DNA from: Parelaphostrongylus tenuis
Taxonomy: Eukaryota; Nematoda; Chromadorea; Rhabditida; Metastrongylidae
DNA length: 64,000 nt
Assembly: GCA_019055375.1 (NCBI GenBank)
Contig: JAHQIW010000938.1
Coordinates: 1 to 64,000, forward strand
Direction: 5' to 3'
Shown here: positions 47,250 to 59,609 of the stretch, one piece after another
How positions within the stretch are numbered: position 1 is the stretch's first letter
Layout of the letters: each line of letters opens with the position of its first letter
The notes under the pieces: model-generated
What the model saw: only the letters and a program-made list of their open reading frames with translations
Databases searched by the model: none
What the model was told of the DNA's origin: nothing
Made by a program: the position numbers and the translations under genes

Positions 47250-47440
47250 TTCGCATTCTTTATGAACGCCGTAGAATACTGGTCGAGAACGTCTCCTTGC
47301 AATCTCAAGAATAGCTAAGGAGGGGCTCTCGTTATTGACCACCGGATAGTGTTGGGGAGTGAGGATCGAATCCGCACTGCGGCTTGCCGTTCATCGCAAC
47401 CATTCGGCCACGCTGTTCCCCAATTACTGATACGAGCAAA
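47250..47440 (-). mobile_element. tRNA-Ser/Leu-derived SINE, family B, best-preserved head
   Basis: On the minus strand the head runs from GGGGAACAGCGTGGCCGAAT (box A) to GGATTCGATCCTCACTCCCC (box B and acceptor arm), about 70 bases. The 5' GGGGAA and the 3' CTCCCC could pair as an acceptor stem. The body TTGCAAGGAGACGTTCTCGA and ATTCTACGGCGTTCATAAAG follows. This ties family B to a class II (Ser/Leu-like) tRNA ancestor. Confidence 0.65.
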
Positions 47441-49739
47441 ACTAGGAGTACTTATATGTTAGACAACGATAAGTGAATATTCGACTTCATTTGCTGAAAA
47501 GACTTTTCATAGGAGTGTTAGTAATCATTCGAAAGCTCAAATCTCAGGCTAAAGCCTTACGTGGCCGGTTTCCAAAAAAGTTTAATAATAACGTTGCAGC
47601 ATTCAAGTTTCACGCCTTTTCTTCTTTCATTTTTCTCATGCGTATATTCCGCTGAAAGCAGGAAAAGCGAATGAACGTGAAGAGCAAATCTCGTAGTATC
47701 TGAGCCAAACGTTTTATATGCAGATTCTTTGAAGCAGAGATAAAACTCCCACTTGAAAATCATGTTGCACTCCTACATGTCTAATGCGTCAGGACTTCGA
47801 TCGGTCTCCCCGCCCCAGTCCGGTAAACAAGTTCGTTAAATACGTAGAACTCGATCTTATTTTCCCTGCTACATTGCAATAAAACGCTCTTTCCAGAAAA
47901 TAAGCACAGCGTTGGAATTAGTGAAATCTACGCTATCGAATGATTATTAATAGTCTGAAGAAATAGCTCTATACGGAGAGGTGTAAATTACAAATATTTT
48001 CTTTTCCCTACAGCGATACAAAAAGAGCTTTTCCAAAAAGCAAACACATTTCAGAGTTCTTCAAGGTTTGTGCTATCCAAAATTACTAGCAGTCTGAAGA
48101 AGGTGTTTTGTCTAGCGAAATATAAGTGAGATAAGGGAAATAAAGCGCGATTGTGTGAAAACATTTTTATTTTGGACTAAACAGCTTTATAAAAAGGTGT
48201 TTTCAAGAGCCGATTATTACAGCTTTAGCCAGAGATTTGAGCTTTCGTATGATTACTAACAATCCAATAAACTTTTTGCAGCGAGTGAGGTCGAACATTG
48301 ATTTATTGCGTCTAACATGTAAGTACCAAAATAGGTTCTATTTTCCTTAACAAATGTTACTAACGAACCGATATATATTATGGAAATGTGGAGTGCTGGC
48401 AATATATTTCAGCGTACAACGAAGAGATTTGTGAACAACTGATTTACGCAATTGTCATTTCTTAGCTTACGATTATGTCCGCGGCGATTCTATCGCTTCC
48501 TCATCGCAAGCGAGTACCACCTTTTTGAATCTTCTATATTGATGTGTTTACAAGGCGCTGAATTAAGCACAACTGAAAGGAACTTATAGCGCAGCGATTA
48601 AGGTTGTCCTGCAATAAATGTTGAATTTTTTTTCCTGTTCTATTTCTCCCTTCGGTTTCACCAAGTCTTCCATGGTTTTGGAGCTGAGAAACCAGTGTCA
48701 AACTTGCTCAGAGATCAGTATTACTGACATAATGCCATCGGTATGTACAGGTCAGGTCTTCATTTGATCACCTCCAGCGATGGTTGTTGAAATCTGATTC
48801 ATCGCGCATTCCTGAAAGACTGATCAATGCTGCTCTTTTCCTATTGGATGTCCTTTGTCATACACATAATAATAAATACACTTTGTCTAACAGTATCTGG
48901 AATAATTCGACCAGTAATCATAGATTCTGATGCGACTTATGCACATCAATTCAGTCAAATATAATCAGATGCTCTCCATTTTTAGAGACTTCTAAATTGG
49001 AAATATCTATCCGCTAATTTATATCATATTTTGATTACGATGACTTTGACGATGTATATTAACTCTCTTATCGCGACGACATTGCTTACTACTTTATGGT
49101 CCAAATGTGTAGTTCATCGTCAAAGGCCTACTTTCCTCTGCTCAAGATATTTCACTCAGTGAAAGTGAAAATGAAAATCACGATAAAATCGGCGTGACAA
49201 CACATCCGCCCAGTGGTTTTTCAACTGAAGGCGAAAAAAGCGATCCTGATGTCGAATTGTGGTGTACGCATGGGAAGCTGTCCTTGGTTAGAGATATCGG
49301 AGCTTAATATGGACCAAATCTATTTCAGGGTGCCTCTACTGCCCCGGAAAAGATCTAGTCGTAAGTGAACGTACTTCACTCCGATTCACAATGACCGGCG
49401 AGTGCTTGTGGTAACGACGTCGTAACGCCCTGGCACGGCTATCTCGAGACACAAAAAAAACTTGTCCAGCGAATAATGCACCACTCAAAAGAAAATTATA
49501 GTGGAGTGAAAACGATCCGTGAGAATAATGTTAGGTATCCAGCTTATAATAACATTAACTAAAACATGCTCTTTACAAATTTAGAGCCAAGAATGAATGA
49601 GGTTTGAGTTATCTGATGAAGATAATGTTAAAACACTAAAAGAAAATCTCATGTACATCCTATTGATGAAAAAAAGCAGCAAAACAGTAAAATGTAGCCT
49701 GATTCAGTTTTTTTGCTGGGTAAGTACGAGATTTTTATG

Positions 49740-49945
49740 GCGCTTTTGATTCACACAAGCTGACGTTTTGGCGGGTTCTTCCTCTTCAGAGCCTGGAGTG
49801 GCGGAATTGCTTTCAACTTAATAGGCCAAATAATGTTTGACTGACTGCATTTGGCTAGCTGGGTAGCAGTCAACTTGACCACTCTGTGCCTTGAGGAAGG
49901 TAGACCCACGAAAATGTCAGATTGTGTGAATCAAGAATATGGTAA
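49740..49945. mobile_element. Inverted-repeat element, family 4
   Basis: About 75-base arms: left TTGATTCACACAAGCTGACG, right the inverse (TGTCAGATTGTGTGAATCAA). Arm interiors read on minus CTCTGAAGAGG, a stem, CCCGCC and AAAACGTCAGC; on plus CTTGAGGAAGG, a stem, then CGAAAATGTCAG. The resemblance to CUGANGA...GAAA...GUC is clear but both cores are damaged. Confidence 0.5.
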
Positions 49946-50719
49946 AAACCTCATACTCATCGAGCAAAAAAAAAACTGTATTATTGGACAATAGAGATTA
50001 ATAAAAGTGTTTAGAAGGAACAGCATATCGAAAAATCTGACGGCCGGCCTAGATTTCAGTGTTACGACAAGAGTAGAATACATGTATTTTGGTTGGGTTG
50101 AAAATTAAGAAACAAGAAGGATAAATTGAAAGTTAGTACATCGGCGACACAATGAAATAGCGAATTGAATGGAAACAAGTAGATAGTACAAAAAACGATG
50201 TATGTGTAGAAATATTTTCTTCAAAGAAGGTTGACTAAATAAAACTACTGGTGTTGTTGAATTTCCACAAATACCATATAGAATACAAGATTTCCAAAAT
50301 GGAAATCAATGGTATTATGAGATTGTAAAACTAACTGATTTCTAGTTACATCGTTTATCATATGAAATAAAATGAAGAGGATTAGATATATGGCGTAATT
50401 TTTCGGAACAAAAGAAAAGTCTTAAGCCATGATTATTTACTAAAACGGAAATGGACTTTTTGAAATTTGAAAAACAAACTTACTGCTAATTAACATCCTA
50501 CATCACCCACATCTCCCAGAACTAGCTTATTTTTTAAAGCTATTAGTCATTACAACAATGTATCCATGGATGATCCATGACACACTTCAGACTTTCGATC
50601 ACATGCCCTTACAATTTGTGAGTTTGTTCGCTAGTTTCTTCCACATTTCGACAATTTGTTAGTTTGGTTGTTGTTTATTTTACATTCTACTGTTTCTTTA
50701 GATCTCGCTCAAATGAAAA

Positions 50720-51250
50720 ATAATCTGATAACATATCTTGAGCCTATTATGAGTTCTGTTATGGCACTTATACAGTGCTAGACACGTGTTCCGACACTGC
50801 AACCTCGTCAAAAGTAAGGTGCCTTTCAGTTCAGCTAGTCTCTCGCAAATGTGTAGACGCCCTACAATTAGAGGAATCGACGCCGAATAAAACAAATTAC
50901 CGCATGTGACATGATAACATTCCCCCACATTGCACCGACACTGGTAAAGCAGATTATATATTGTTATGTGCAGATAAATGTAAAAGGTATGATTCTTTTT
51001 ACCACCCATGAGCGGTCTACTATTGGTTATTGCGATGTCGGGGGTTTCTGTCACCTGACATGTGGTAATTTTGCAAATAATTCGACGTCGATTCCTTCAA
51101 ATTAGGGGTTGTATTCCCTGCAAGGGTATGGCTTAACCGAAAGGCACCGTGCTATTACTTATGAGGCTGCAGTGCCGGAACACGTGTCTAGCACTGTCTA
51201 AGTGCCATAAGAGACCTTTTGGAAAGCTGAAGATATATTTTCAAACTATC
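50720..51250. mobile_element. Fold-back element with decayed hammerheads, family 1 (long copy)
   Basis: Arms of more than 200 bases: left AATCTGATAACATATCTTGA and onward, right the inverse ending near 51.24 kb. Left arm hammerhead (minus, 50778-50822): TUGACGA, stem II and CGGAAC. Right arm hammerhead (plus, 51149-51194): CUUAUGA, stem II and CGGAAC. Both have lost GAAA to GGAA but keep ACGUGUC and the UAGCAC strand of stem I. The same GGAA change in both arms suggests arm homogenisation or descent from one mutated arm. Confidence 0.65.
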
Positions 51251-51622
51251 ATTTGCTATTTATTGGAAGAAGTCAGTTATTCAACAATATTGTCGCTATC
51301 ATAATCGGTGATGCTTAACCATTTCCTGGAGAAGAAAAAATGGTTACCTTCCTCCTAGAAGATGAGCTCACTCTGAGCTGATTGAAGCCTATGTTGTATT
51401 TCTCTCACAGATGCTGCTCCAGGGTGCAGGAAGAGATGTTATCCTATGGAGCAGTATCAGTGCTTTACAACAAATATAGTATTCTCCACAATGTGGAGAG
51501 TTTAGTTTGCAGTATAAGGTCGGTCAATGTATGAGATGTCCATCGAGACATCACTTTGCGGTGGTCCATTTCATTTACGTGGATGGTGACGCGCTACGGC
51601 CTCTACCTATTGTCTGCCCAAA

Positions 51623-52081
51623 CTACGAGAACTTTCTGCAACATAGCACGTCCTTTGACGATGAAAAGATTTGAAAAGGAAAATAACTGAATTTAACAAT
51701 GGTGCGAAAGAAGTTATGGGACAACTCAATAGTCACCTTATTGACTGAATTTACAGTGGCAGCAAGATGATTGTGGATTAACAATTTTGGCGTACAGCCA
51801 GCTGGCGGTGGATTGCTTACAACGTCACCAACGCAGAATAAAACTTGATCATCATCATCTGAGAGGCCAACAAAATCTAACTCAATTTTAGATATTGCCG
51901 CTATTCTAGAGGAATGATGGAGGTGATTGAAATAATCAAGGGATATGAGTAAGATAACCTGGAGAATTTTTTCGCGAGAAATCCCTGCCCATGCCATTGC
52001 AATGAAAGCTGGTATGAGGTATGCTTTGTGGTGAAAATGGACTGTATAAGATTCAGTTGTAAAACCGTAACTAACTGCCAT
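51623..52081 (-). CDS. Candidate exon(s), unrecognised protein
   Basis: This minus frame of 152 codons is the longest outside low-complexity DNA. It begins with ATG directly after a good acceptor (TATCTTAG) and includes a hydrophobic helix (YLIPAFIAMAWAGI). An acidic loop (GLSDDDDQVLFCVGDVV) follows, with a possible donor AAG|GTGACT after NSVNK. A short internal intron with CAG|GTTATC and CCTCTAG ends can be drawn but breaks phase. No family is recognised, and chance cannot be excluded. Confidence 0.25.
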   Translation of the reverse strand: MAVSYGFTTESYTVHFHHKAYLIPAFIAMAWAGISREKILQVILLISLDYFNHLHHSSRIAAISKIELDFVGLSDDDDQVLFCVGDVVSNPPPAGCTPKLLIHNHLAATVNSVNKVTIELSHNFFRTIVKFSYFPFQIFSSSKDVLCCRKFS

Positions 52082-52187
52082 CTAAGATAGGAACGCTTAT
52101 CAATTTTGTGAATTTTTCCATATGTACGTAACGGAAACAAATGTGAATAACGTTAACTTGCGAGTGTCACTTATTGATTAGCATACA

Positions 52188-52260
52188 TATATATATATAT
52201 ATACATATATATAATATACGCACATACATACGTATGTAAGATATACATACATTTAATGAG
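52188..52260. repeat. (TA)n/(CA)n-rich microsatellite
   Basis: ATATATATATATATACATAT followed by TACATACATACG words; imperfect. Confidence 0.7.
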
Positions 52261-52699
52261 TTGGATTACGAGCAGTCAAAATACACTTATGTGGTATGAT
52301 CATGTTGGTGTACCTGTTGCGAAGTTCTTGTCCGAAGAGAGAAACTACTTCGGGCTTTGGATGAGCGGCCTTTTTCAAAGTTTTATCGATACTTCGATAT
52401 ATGAAAAACATACATAGAGACCTACATTCACACAGAATTTATTACTTAGCACCAGTTGACTCACGAAGCTTCCAAATCTCATAAGTTCGCAGTAATGTGT
52501 ATTTATCGAGGCACGGAATTTCCAATACGACAAAAATCTCATCTGAAACCAAAAATTCGTTTGAATCATCCTACTGAAATGCATATAACCACTGAAGAGA
52601 GAAATTTTTCGCAATAAAAATCGCTTGTTGAAAAGAATGCATCGTTGCTGAAGTAATTGCATAGAAATGAAAGCAATCCCACGCCATATCATGTATTAC

Positions 52700-54400
52700 C
52701 GACCGTGTGAACAATCATCAATATCGGTAGTAAAATAAAGGTGCTAAAAATTGCAGATGAAAGAAAGACTTTAACTTGGTTGAGTATCGAATCTTTTGCG
52801 TTGCAATCTAATATTCCGAACTGAATGATTTCTTAGGAACTCGGAAAATTTTGAAGCTTTTGACAAGATCCCGATCAAACCTTTTCAGTTATTCGAAACT
52901 CTAAACTAACGTCTGAAAAAGCATAGAGAATCAAGTTGTTTTTTCAGCTAATGCGGATAACCTTCTCAATTCTTGAACAAAAATAGAATCCCAATTTTTA
53001 ATGCTTAGACTTTATAATATCATTGATCAATTCAGTATATTTCTTTACATTAATCGTCGCTCATCATTACTGTCCACTATATAAATATTTCAGTGCTCTT
53101 GAAAATCGAACAAACGAAAAGTTTTGAGGTCCGAAGGTGATGTAGAAATCATCACAAACCTCGCATGCAGTCATTAGGAATGGGGAAAATTTCAACGACA
53201 AATCTCTCATAGTAAATGGCACAGCTACTATAACATTGTGCTGTTATGACAGCAGCTACTATACAGATGTATGTACACAAATAAGTTGAGATAGAGGGAG
53301 GTGATTCGAGCCAATCACCATCGCTCGACTAAAGCGCCTAAATAAATATAATCGTAAAATAACAATTGTCGAATGAGCAAACGTTTGTCGCATTGTACGA
53401 AGAATATTATGAGATTCGACGTCGGTTATTGTCGACATAAGACATCACAATCATCGACGACAACGGAAGAGAGGGAGAGAGAGAACGAGAGCAAAACGAA
53501 GAGAATATGACCGAGTAACGAAAACATGACCAGAGTGGGAGAGAATGAAGCAAGGAAAAGATGACGATGAGGATAACAGTGGCCGATTTATAGGCTCTTC
53601 TCATGAGGCATTCCCCATGGTTTTCTGATTTGTTGGCAAACTGATAATGACGATGATGAGTGCTATAATGGCGTTAGTCTATAATATTCCATTATCTTAT
53701 TGAGATATGCCGCCGCATTCCTTATTGACATCTTATTGCCCCACTCAATACACATAATAAGAAATATAGCTACACAAAGAGATAGATAGACTTATAGATG
53801 GACAGACAGGCATACAGTCATAAATAAATAGAGACAAGATAGAGAGACAAGTAAACGAAGCGATGAGAAATGCTTTTGCACATTTGAAAAACGATCACGA
53901 AGCAAATATCACTGAGTGAAGTCAGTTCGTTCGATGGGAATTATATGCTAAAAATGAGAATAGAAGATGTTTTTTCAAGAAATTATCGCGACGAAAAGCA
54001 TACAGAAAGTTCCTATTTTCTCATGAATTCATGTCTGAACGCTCTTGTTTCTAATCATCTAAGGATCACTTCGATTTGAGCAATTGTTGAGTAATGTTAT
54101 TTCAGAAGCTCCAGAATGATGAAAACTGATTCTGACTTGAATCAATGATATTAGTAAATCATTATGAAAAGTAGTTCTCAAAAACGACCCACTTAGCGGA
54201 TATTGTGATGAATATAGCTGATAACGTTTCAAATCCTCATCTAAGCGTCAGAAACCATCAAACCAAAACCCCATAAAATACGTCAAAAATTAGGTATGAG
54301 TTTGATTTCAGAGCTATGTCACTTCTTGATTGATTCGAGAACTCGAAAAAATCCAATGAAAAAAGATTTGAGTAGCACAATCAATGCAAATTTCCTCCTG
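52700..54400. other. No gene recognised
   Basis: AT-rich sequence with a GA-rich block at 53465-53500. No exon could be supported. Confidence 0.4.
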
Positions 54401-54544
54401 GTCTTGGTTCAATGCAGCATGTTCAGAATAGAGGGCTGATGAAATTGCGACAGCAAAGTAAACAACTACGACAAATAATGGCAATTCTCATTGATTTTGA
54501 AAATACAACGAAACTCAGGATACTTGTTGTAGATTACAGTATAC

Positions 54545-54800
54545 TGGAGGTGGCGGCCCGAGTGGCTTTAATGCAGAATAAGAGGAAGTTATCAAAAAGC
54601 AAGGTGCTGGTACGACCCCTCCACCACTGCTCTCTTGCAGTCATCTTGCAAGTCTTTACTTGACTGTCTTCGAGATTAATATTCTACGACATTCCGAAGA
54701 AGATAAAATCCTCAAGCAGCAGCCAGAGCTACGTTAAAAATGTTCGAAAACTTTTGTGGAGGATTAATACGTGGAAACGAGTGGAATGCAGGATGTACTG
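54545..54800 (+). mobile_element. SINE, family B
   Basis: The head GGCGGCCCGAGTGGCTTTAA resembles a tRNA-Ser/Leu box A. The body includes TTGCAAGTC, ATATTCTACGACATTCCGAA and AAATCCTCAAGCAGCAGCC. It is homologous to the 13.4 and 27.2 kb copies. The frame at 54412-54663 overlaps it and is a shadow. Confidence 0.55.
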
Positions 54801-56220
54801 CGATCTGCAGAGTAAATTTAGATATCAGGTTGCACTAGAAAAAAATTACAGTACACAGTAATCTTAGCGATCGTCAGTATTACAGTAACAGACAATGTAC
54901 ATCTGACATTATGCGTTTGATTGTCCTTCACTGTGTTATTTAAAACATTTCAATAGTTTATAATGTTAAATACTTTGCACTATTTGCCTTCGAAATCCGC
55001 CTCTCGTAAAACTGGTCTATCACTTTCAAAAACAAAAAAGTGGGATTGTTTCTCGTTCTTTACTGACGAAATCCTATTTGAACATTGTGTGATTATTTAT
55101 GACAAAAATTTGCGTATAGCATTTTAATACTGGAAGGATTACACTCGACATGTACTTACAAACGGAGGTTTTTAGGGAATCTCTGAAAGTTTGTGGAAAA
55201 TTCGCTCGCTTGGGAACTACTACATACAATTTTGACTTCTTAAAATCCTGCTCTCAGTGTCTGCGTCCGATTAGTGTCTGACATTTCAACGTTTCCAACA
55301 AGAAGAATACCTTTTGCTTAGTGCTTTTTTATCTGCATTCATACATTAATTCTTGCTTACTCATTTGAAAGTGATCAGCCGAACACTAAAAGTGCAAGAT
55401 TTGCATCACAGTGATGTTTTTCCGTTATCGATTTCTTATCAACATTTTCCTTTTATATGAGCTCTGAAACTGACTAAGTATATTGAAATTTAAAGTTACG
55501 AAGAACTTCTCTTTTTTGTGAAAAAAAAGGGAAGGATGAAGGATATGGTTCTCAGCATTGTCATTACCAATCCCCGAGGGATGTGCCATGCAGTGCATAT
55601 CCGTTTCTCTTCCTATTCAGTGCTCCTTTGCGGTCAACTTTTGGTCTTCATCTCGATCCTCTTAAACGTCTTTCTTCTATTCTCATGTTGTTGCTAATCC
55701 ATTGTGGTTTTTTGTAGGTTTTTGGACTTTTGAGTGATATTTACATAAGACTTCTACGGCTTCTTTTCGCTTGTTTCTTCTCTAACACAGATCTATTGTC
55801 TTCTTATTGACTTATCAGTCCCTACCGCTTTATCAAAGCTAATCGGTAAACACTCCGATTTACATTCGCTTCAGCACCGATTTTGACTTAGCTCTTCTCC
55901 TGAGTCATAATGGAAATATTGAAATGTTGGGAGTATTTTAAAACGTGTTAGTTCAAATACCCTTTAAATCCTCTCTGTGACTACATGGAAAACTAGAAAT
56001 GAACGAATTTGTTATGATGTTCGAATCTTCAAATATTCAATGAACGGAAATGTTCATAGTGCAACATGACCAGCAGTCTTCTTTGCTTTGATTTTTTTCG
56101 TTGATCAATATTCAACAGAATAAATGATTGATAGTACTGCAGAGAGCTTGCGATGTTGATTTTATTGATGAAACCTCAGATCTACCAACTGCTTTTCACA
56201 TATTTATTCTATAAAAAAGA
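54800..56220. other. No gene recognised
   Basis: AT-rich sequence with only short frames. Confidence 0.4.
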
Positions 56221-56229
56221 GTTCTGAGT

Positions 56230-56475
56230 AGGGCGCCGGGGACTCCGTGGGTTAGTGATGCTTGTCGCGACACACGTGGAGCCGACCTCCTTCGCTCAAC
56301 TCTCTCCGGCAGTCAACAACAACGTCTTGTGGAACGCCAAAGCCAGGCTATCCTTCAGATTGCAAGGAGACTCGCTGAAAAAGTATTTTACGACGTAGAA
56401 GATGAAGACGAAAAAACGAACTGAGTGTTAGAAGTACTGGGATGCGCACAGAAAAAGAAACACTGTGAAGACGGA
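56230..56475 (+). mobile_element. SINE, family B
   Basis: The head contains GGACTCCGTGGGTTAGTGATGC, a decayed tRNA-like A box. The body has GATTGCAAGGAGACTCGCTG, TTTTACGACGTAGAAGATGA and ACGAACTGAGTGTTAGAAGT, matching the other copies. Confidence 0.5.
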
Positions 56476-56973
56476 TCAATAAAGTGTCAAAAAGTGCTGT
56501 TGGAAAAGTGAAATTCATGTATAAAGCGTAATATGGTTGACAAAATGAACACGACGTTCGGAAATAATTTTAATAGCGGCGCTCTCACTATTTTATTAAG
56601 TGAGATTATTTAGGATATGGGTCTCGATAATTGTAAATTGTGCAGTCGAGGGAATAAAGGGCCAAGATTTTGGTCAGAATTCATATTTCACTAGCAGCAG
56701 AAAGTTCATGATCGTCCAGCTCGGTTACAGAAATGAAAACATAAAACTTCCGGTAGCATTTCATTGAGTGGATCCTTCTGTACATTTTTGGACATATTAT
56801 ACATTTTGGGTGTAGGATTATATTTTGGTAGCCCTTTGAAGGTTCTTATCCATGAATATAATCTTATTCGCCCTTTTCTCTATGATGAGCTTTGTACAAA
56901 TTATTCAGTTTCAATAGATCTCTTCATTATTATTTGAGCTAACATGTCATGTGCTCTGGTAAGGTCTCTTGTG

Positions 56974-57020
56974 CAGCCCGATACACGTGTTTCGTCCATA
57001 CAGAGTCGTCACTCGTGCAG
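56974..57020 (-). ncRNA. Hammerhead motif, family 2, C3 change
   Basis: On minus: GUGACGA (consensus CUGANGA, C3 to G), a weak stem II, GAAA, C-ACGU-G and GUA with the UCGGGC strand of stem I. C3 pairs with G8 in the active fold, so loss of activity is expected. Confidence 0.45.
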
Positions 57021-57416
57021 ATCCCGTCATCTTTTAATCCTTTTATTAGCCAATTCTCACGGGAGCTTGCTCTCCGTACAGAGAGGTATCAAAGCGAACG
57101 ATTTACACTCATGTCAATTGAAAATATCACCGAACTTACGGTGTTTTACACTCGATTGCTCTGTGGCCGGTATTTTCATAATATCATAACTTTATTTCAG
57201 GTGCTTTTTCAAGACTACGCTTGATTTCAATAGAATTCTACAGGTACAATGTTATGAAAATACCAGCCAAGGAGCAATCGAGTGTAAAACACTATAAATT
57301 CGGTGATATTTTCACTTGACATACTGTGTAAACCGTTCGTCTTTGATACCCCTCTGTAGGGAGAGCGGGCTCCCGAGAGGAATGGTTTTTAAAAAGATTG
57401 AACGACGACGGGTTCT

Positions 57417-57456
57417 GCCCGACTCACGAGACTGTAAGGTCGAAACACGTATAGGC
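57417..57456 (+). ncRNA. Hammerhead motif, family 2, decayed
   Basis: GCCCGA is followed by CUCACGA (G5 to C), then a fully paired stem II GACU-GUAA-GGUC and GAAAC. The stem III/site region has lost two bases (ACGUAUA). Stem II is better paired than in the active-looking 9.55 kb copy. Confidence 0.45.
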
Positions 57457-58049
57457 TGTACAAGACATGTTAGCTCAAATAATAATGAAGGTATGTATTG
57501 AAATTTGAGAGTGGTCTCAAGAAAACACTCGAGATAAAGTTATAATATGTCCAGTTTGTTTGAAGTTTATAGAAAAAACGAAGAAGAGGTTTTCAAACTG
57601 TTGGACAACTAATAAAATGTTCAGGACAGGTTGACATACGTCATACGGAATAAAGAAGAAACGATGTAAGCGCTTATTCAGCTGTAGATAATATGGACAA
57701 TGACTTTAGTGAAACTGAAAAAACTGCACTTAAATAAATATTATCCTTGATAGAATAGTTCAGCAACCTGATCACGAAATGAAGGATGCGTCAATCCCTG
57801 AAGAATGCGTCATGCATTCGGCTTCAACGTCCATCTTAAAGATGATTTATTACATTTTTGAACTATACAATGACATTTGGTGGCTTATTCATGTATTAGG
57901 TTGGTGTTGCTACTTTCACAAACAAATTTGATACCATGTTGTTGATCCTAGCATGCTTTTGAAGGCTTAATGAACCCGGTGCGCGGGATAAAACCAGCTA
58001 CCAGGCCTATGTGTATTGATGATGCCAATGCGTCGGATACGCTGTCAGG

Positions 58050-58127
<78 letters not shown>
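58050..58127. repeat. (TA)n microsatellite
   Basis: About 39 perfect TA units, followed by a short degraded tail. Such tracts can extrude cruciforms. The Ile-Tyr frame on minus is an artefact. Confidence 0.97.
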
Positions 58128-58130
<3 letters not shown>

Positions 58131-58499
58131 CGTATACATATATACATAATATCGATACACTGGAAGGTAGATTATTGCAACTCAAACTACCACAGTTCTC
58201 TGAAGGATTTGTGACATTCGCCGTTTGGTTCATTTTTTTTGCTCCAATGTCATCTGAAATTTAGGATTTTCAATAGATGCTTCTCAAAGTTCTCAGAATC
58301 GATTATGTTCGAAATTCGGATGCTGCCGATCATAGCCTTGGCCATCGATGATGCTTAAAAAACAACACAACATTGTGAAAACTATTTTTTTAGGACCATC
58401 TTTTACATATACACTAACGGAGACAGCTGATTATTTGAGGCTCATTTTGTCACAAAGTGTTTGACCCTAGAAACTAATTGCTTATAACGCTTAAAACTT

Positions 58500-58690
58500 C
58501 GTCTTTTTCATGAATGTCGTAAAACAGTGGTCTGCACGACTCTCCGTGCGATCTTGTAGGCAGCCTAACCATAGCGTTCCCTAGAGCGTTCGTTTGGCTG
58601 TAGGAGAGTGTTGGGAAGGGAACTGAACCAACGCTTTGTTTATTACTTTACTTCCTGATATACGGCACCATTAACCATTACGGATGTCAG
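58500..58690 (-). mobile_element. SINE, family B (decayed)
   Basis: Read on plus: TTTTTCATGAATGTCGTAAA, then GGTCTGCACGACTCTC, and GTGTTGGGAAGGGAACTGAA near the head end. This is the same order as the 47.3 kb copy, so the element is on minus. Confidence 0.5.
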
Positions 58691-59609
58691 CTGACTTCAT
58701 GACATTGAACGATTTAATAATGTTCATAGAAGATTAATTTCTGAGATGATGGAGAGGATGATAGAGGATGATAGAGCCTTGGTGAAGATGCAGCGTCGTA
58801 TGCATATTGACGTCTAGTGAAGTGCGGTCGACGTGAGCTATCGAGCAGTTAGAGTTGCTACTTACCAACGGAGTGTGAACGGCGTACTGCATCTATCATC
58901 TCATATCAACCTTTAGAACAACGCGTACTTCGACAGGTGGGAATGCTTCTGTTGATCAGCTACATTATCAAGGATAAGTGTAAAGGATAAGCTACTACAA
59001 TTGCCAATCTTGTGTCAACTTAGCAAAATAAGTCTCTAAGATTTAGAAATGTCAATTAATCATGTCAAGGTTTATTATAGAAAGCTGACTTTTAGAGAAT
59101 GTAAAGTATAAAGTAATCGGCATTGATTCGTCTTGGAGAGTACGCAATTTATCGACTTAGTTGAGCACCATAGAGGTAGTAGAGTGCGTATCTACTCTAT
59201 AGAATGACTTGTAGGGCCTATAGAAATATCACATCAGTGCTGCGATTGGCCACCCTGAACGTATCAGAGGCTTGGTTAACTCGAGGCACGTAATTGAATC
59301 GAAGACCATGTATGTAATTCAAAACAACAAGTGAATCAGCAGCTCCCTATGACAAAAGCTTAAAAGATCAGTAAAATACTTTTATGAAAGTTCGAAACCC
59401 GAGGCACATGATCGAGTCATGTATCTCATGACCATTACAGGACAACAAATGAATCACCTGTAACCTGCGACAAGAGTTCAAAAGATTATTGAAAAACCTG
59501 TCTCAGATCTGTAATCCGAAAAACGAGATCGAACCGAGGATCACATAGGTATTACAGAATAACAAAAGAATTACCCATAAACTGCGACTAAAACTTGGAA
59601 GGTTAATAA

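Larger units (their letters stand above)
56927..57487. mobile_element. ~560-base near-palindrome with hammerhead arms, family 2
   Basis: The outer ends are CATTATTATTTGAGCTAACA (left) and the inverse TGTTAGCTCAAATAATAATG (right). The arms stay alignable for about 240 bases each (TGCTCTGTGGCCGGTATTTT against AAAATACCAGCCAAGGAGCA), leaving a ~65-base centre. The left arm carries a minus-strand hammerhead relic (56974-57020), the right arm a plus-strand one (57417-57456). It is the clearest example of the two-armed layout. The overlapping 81- and 91-codon frames are not genes. Confidence 0.75.

Noticed and set aside
47340..47425. Functional tRNA-Ser/Leu gene
   Set aside because: Box A and B and an acceptor stem are visible, but the sequence continues into the repeated family B body, so it is the head of a SINE. 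The anticodon arm could not be folded cleanly.
58045..58233. Ile-Tyr repeat frame
   Set aside because: Produced by the (TA)n tract.
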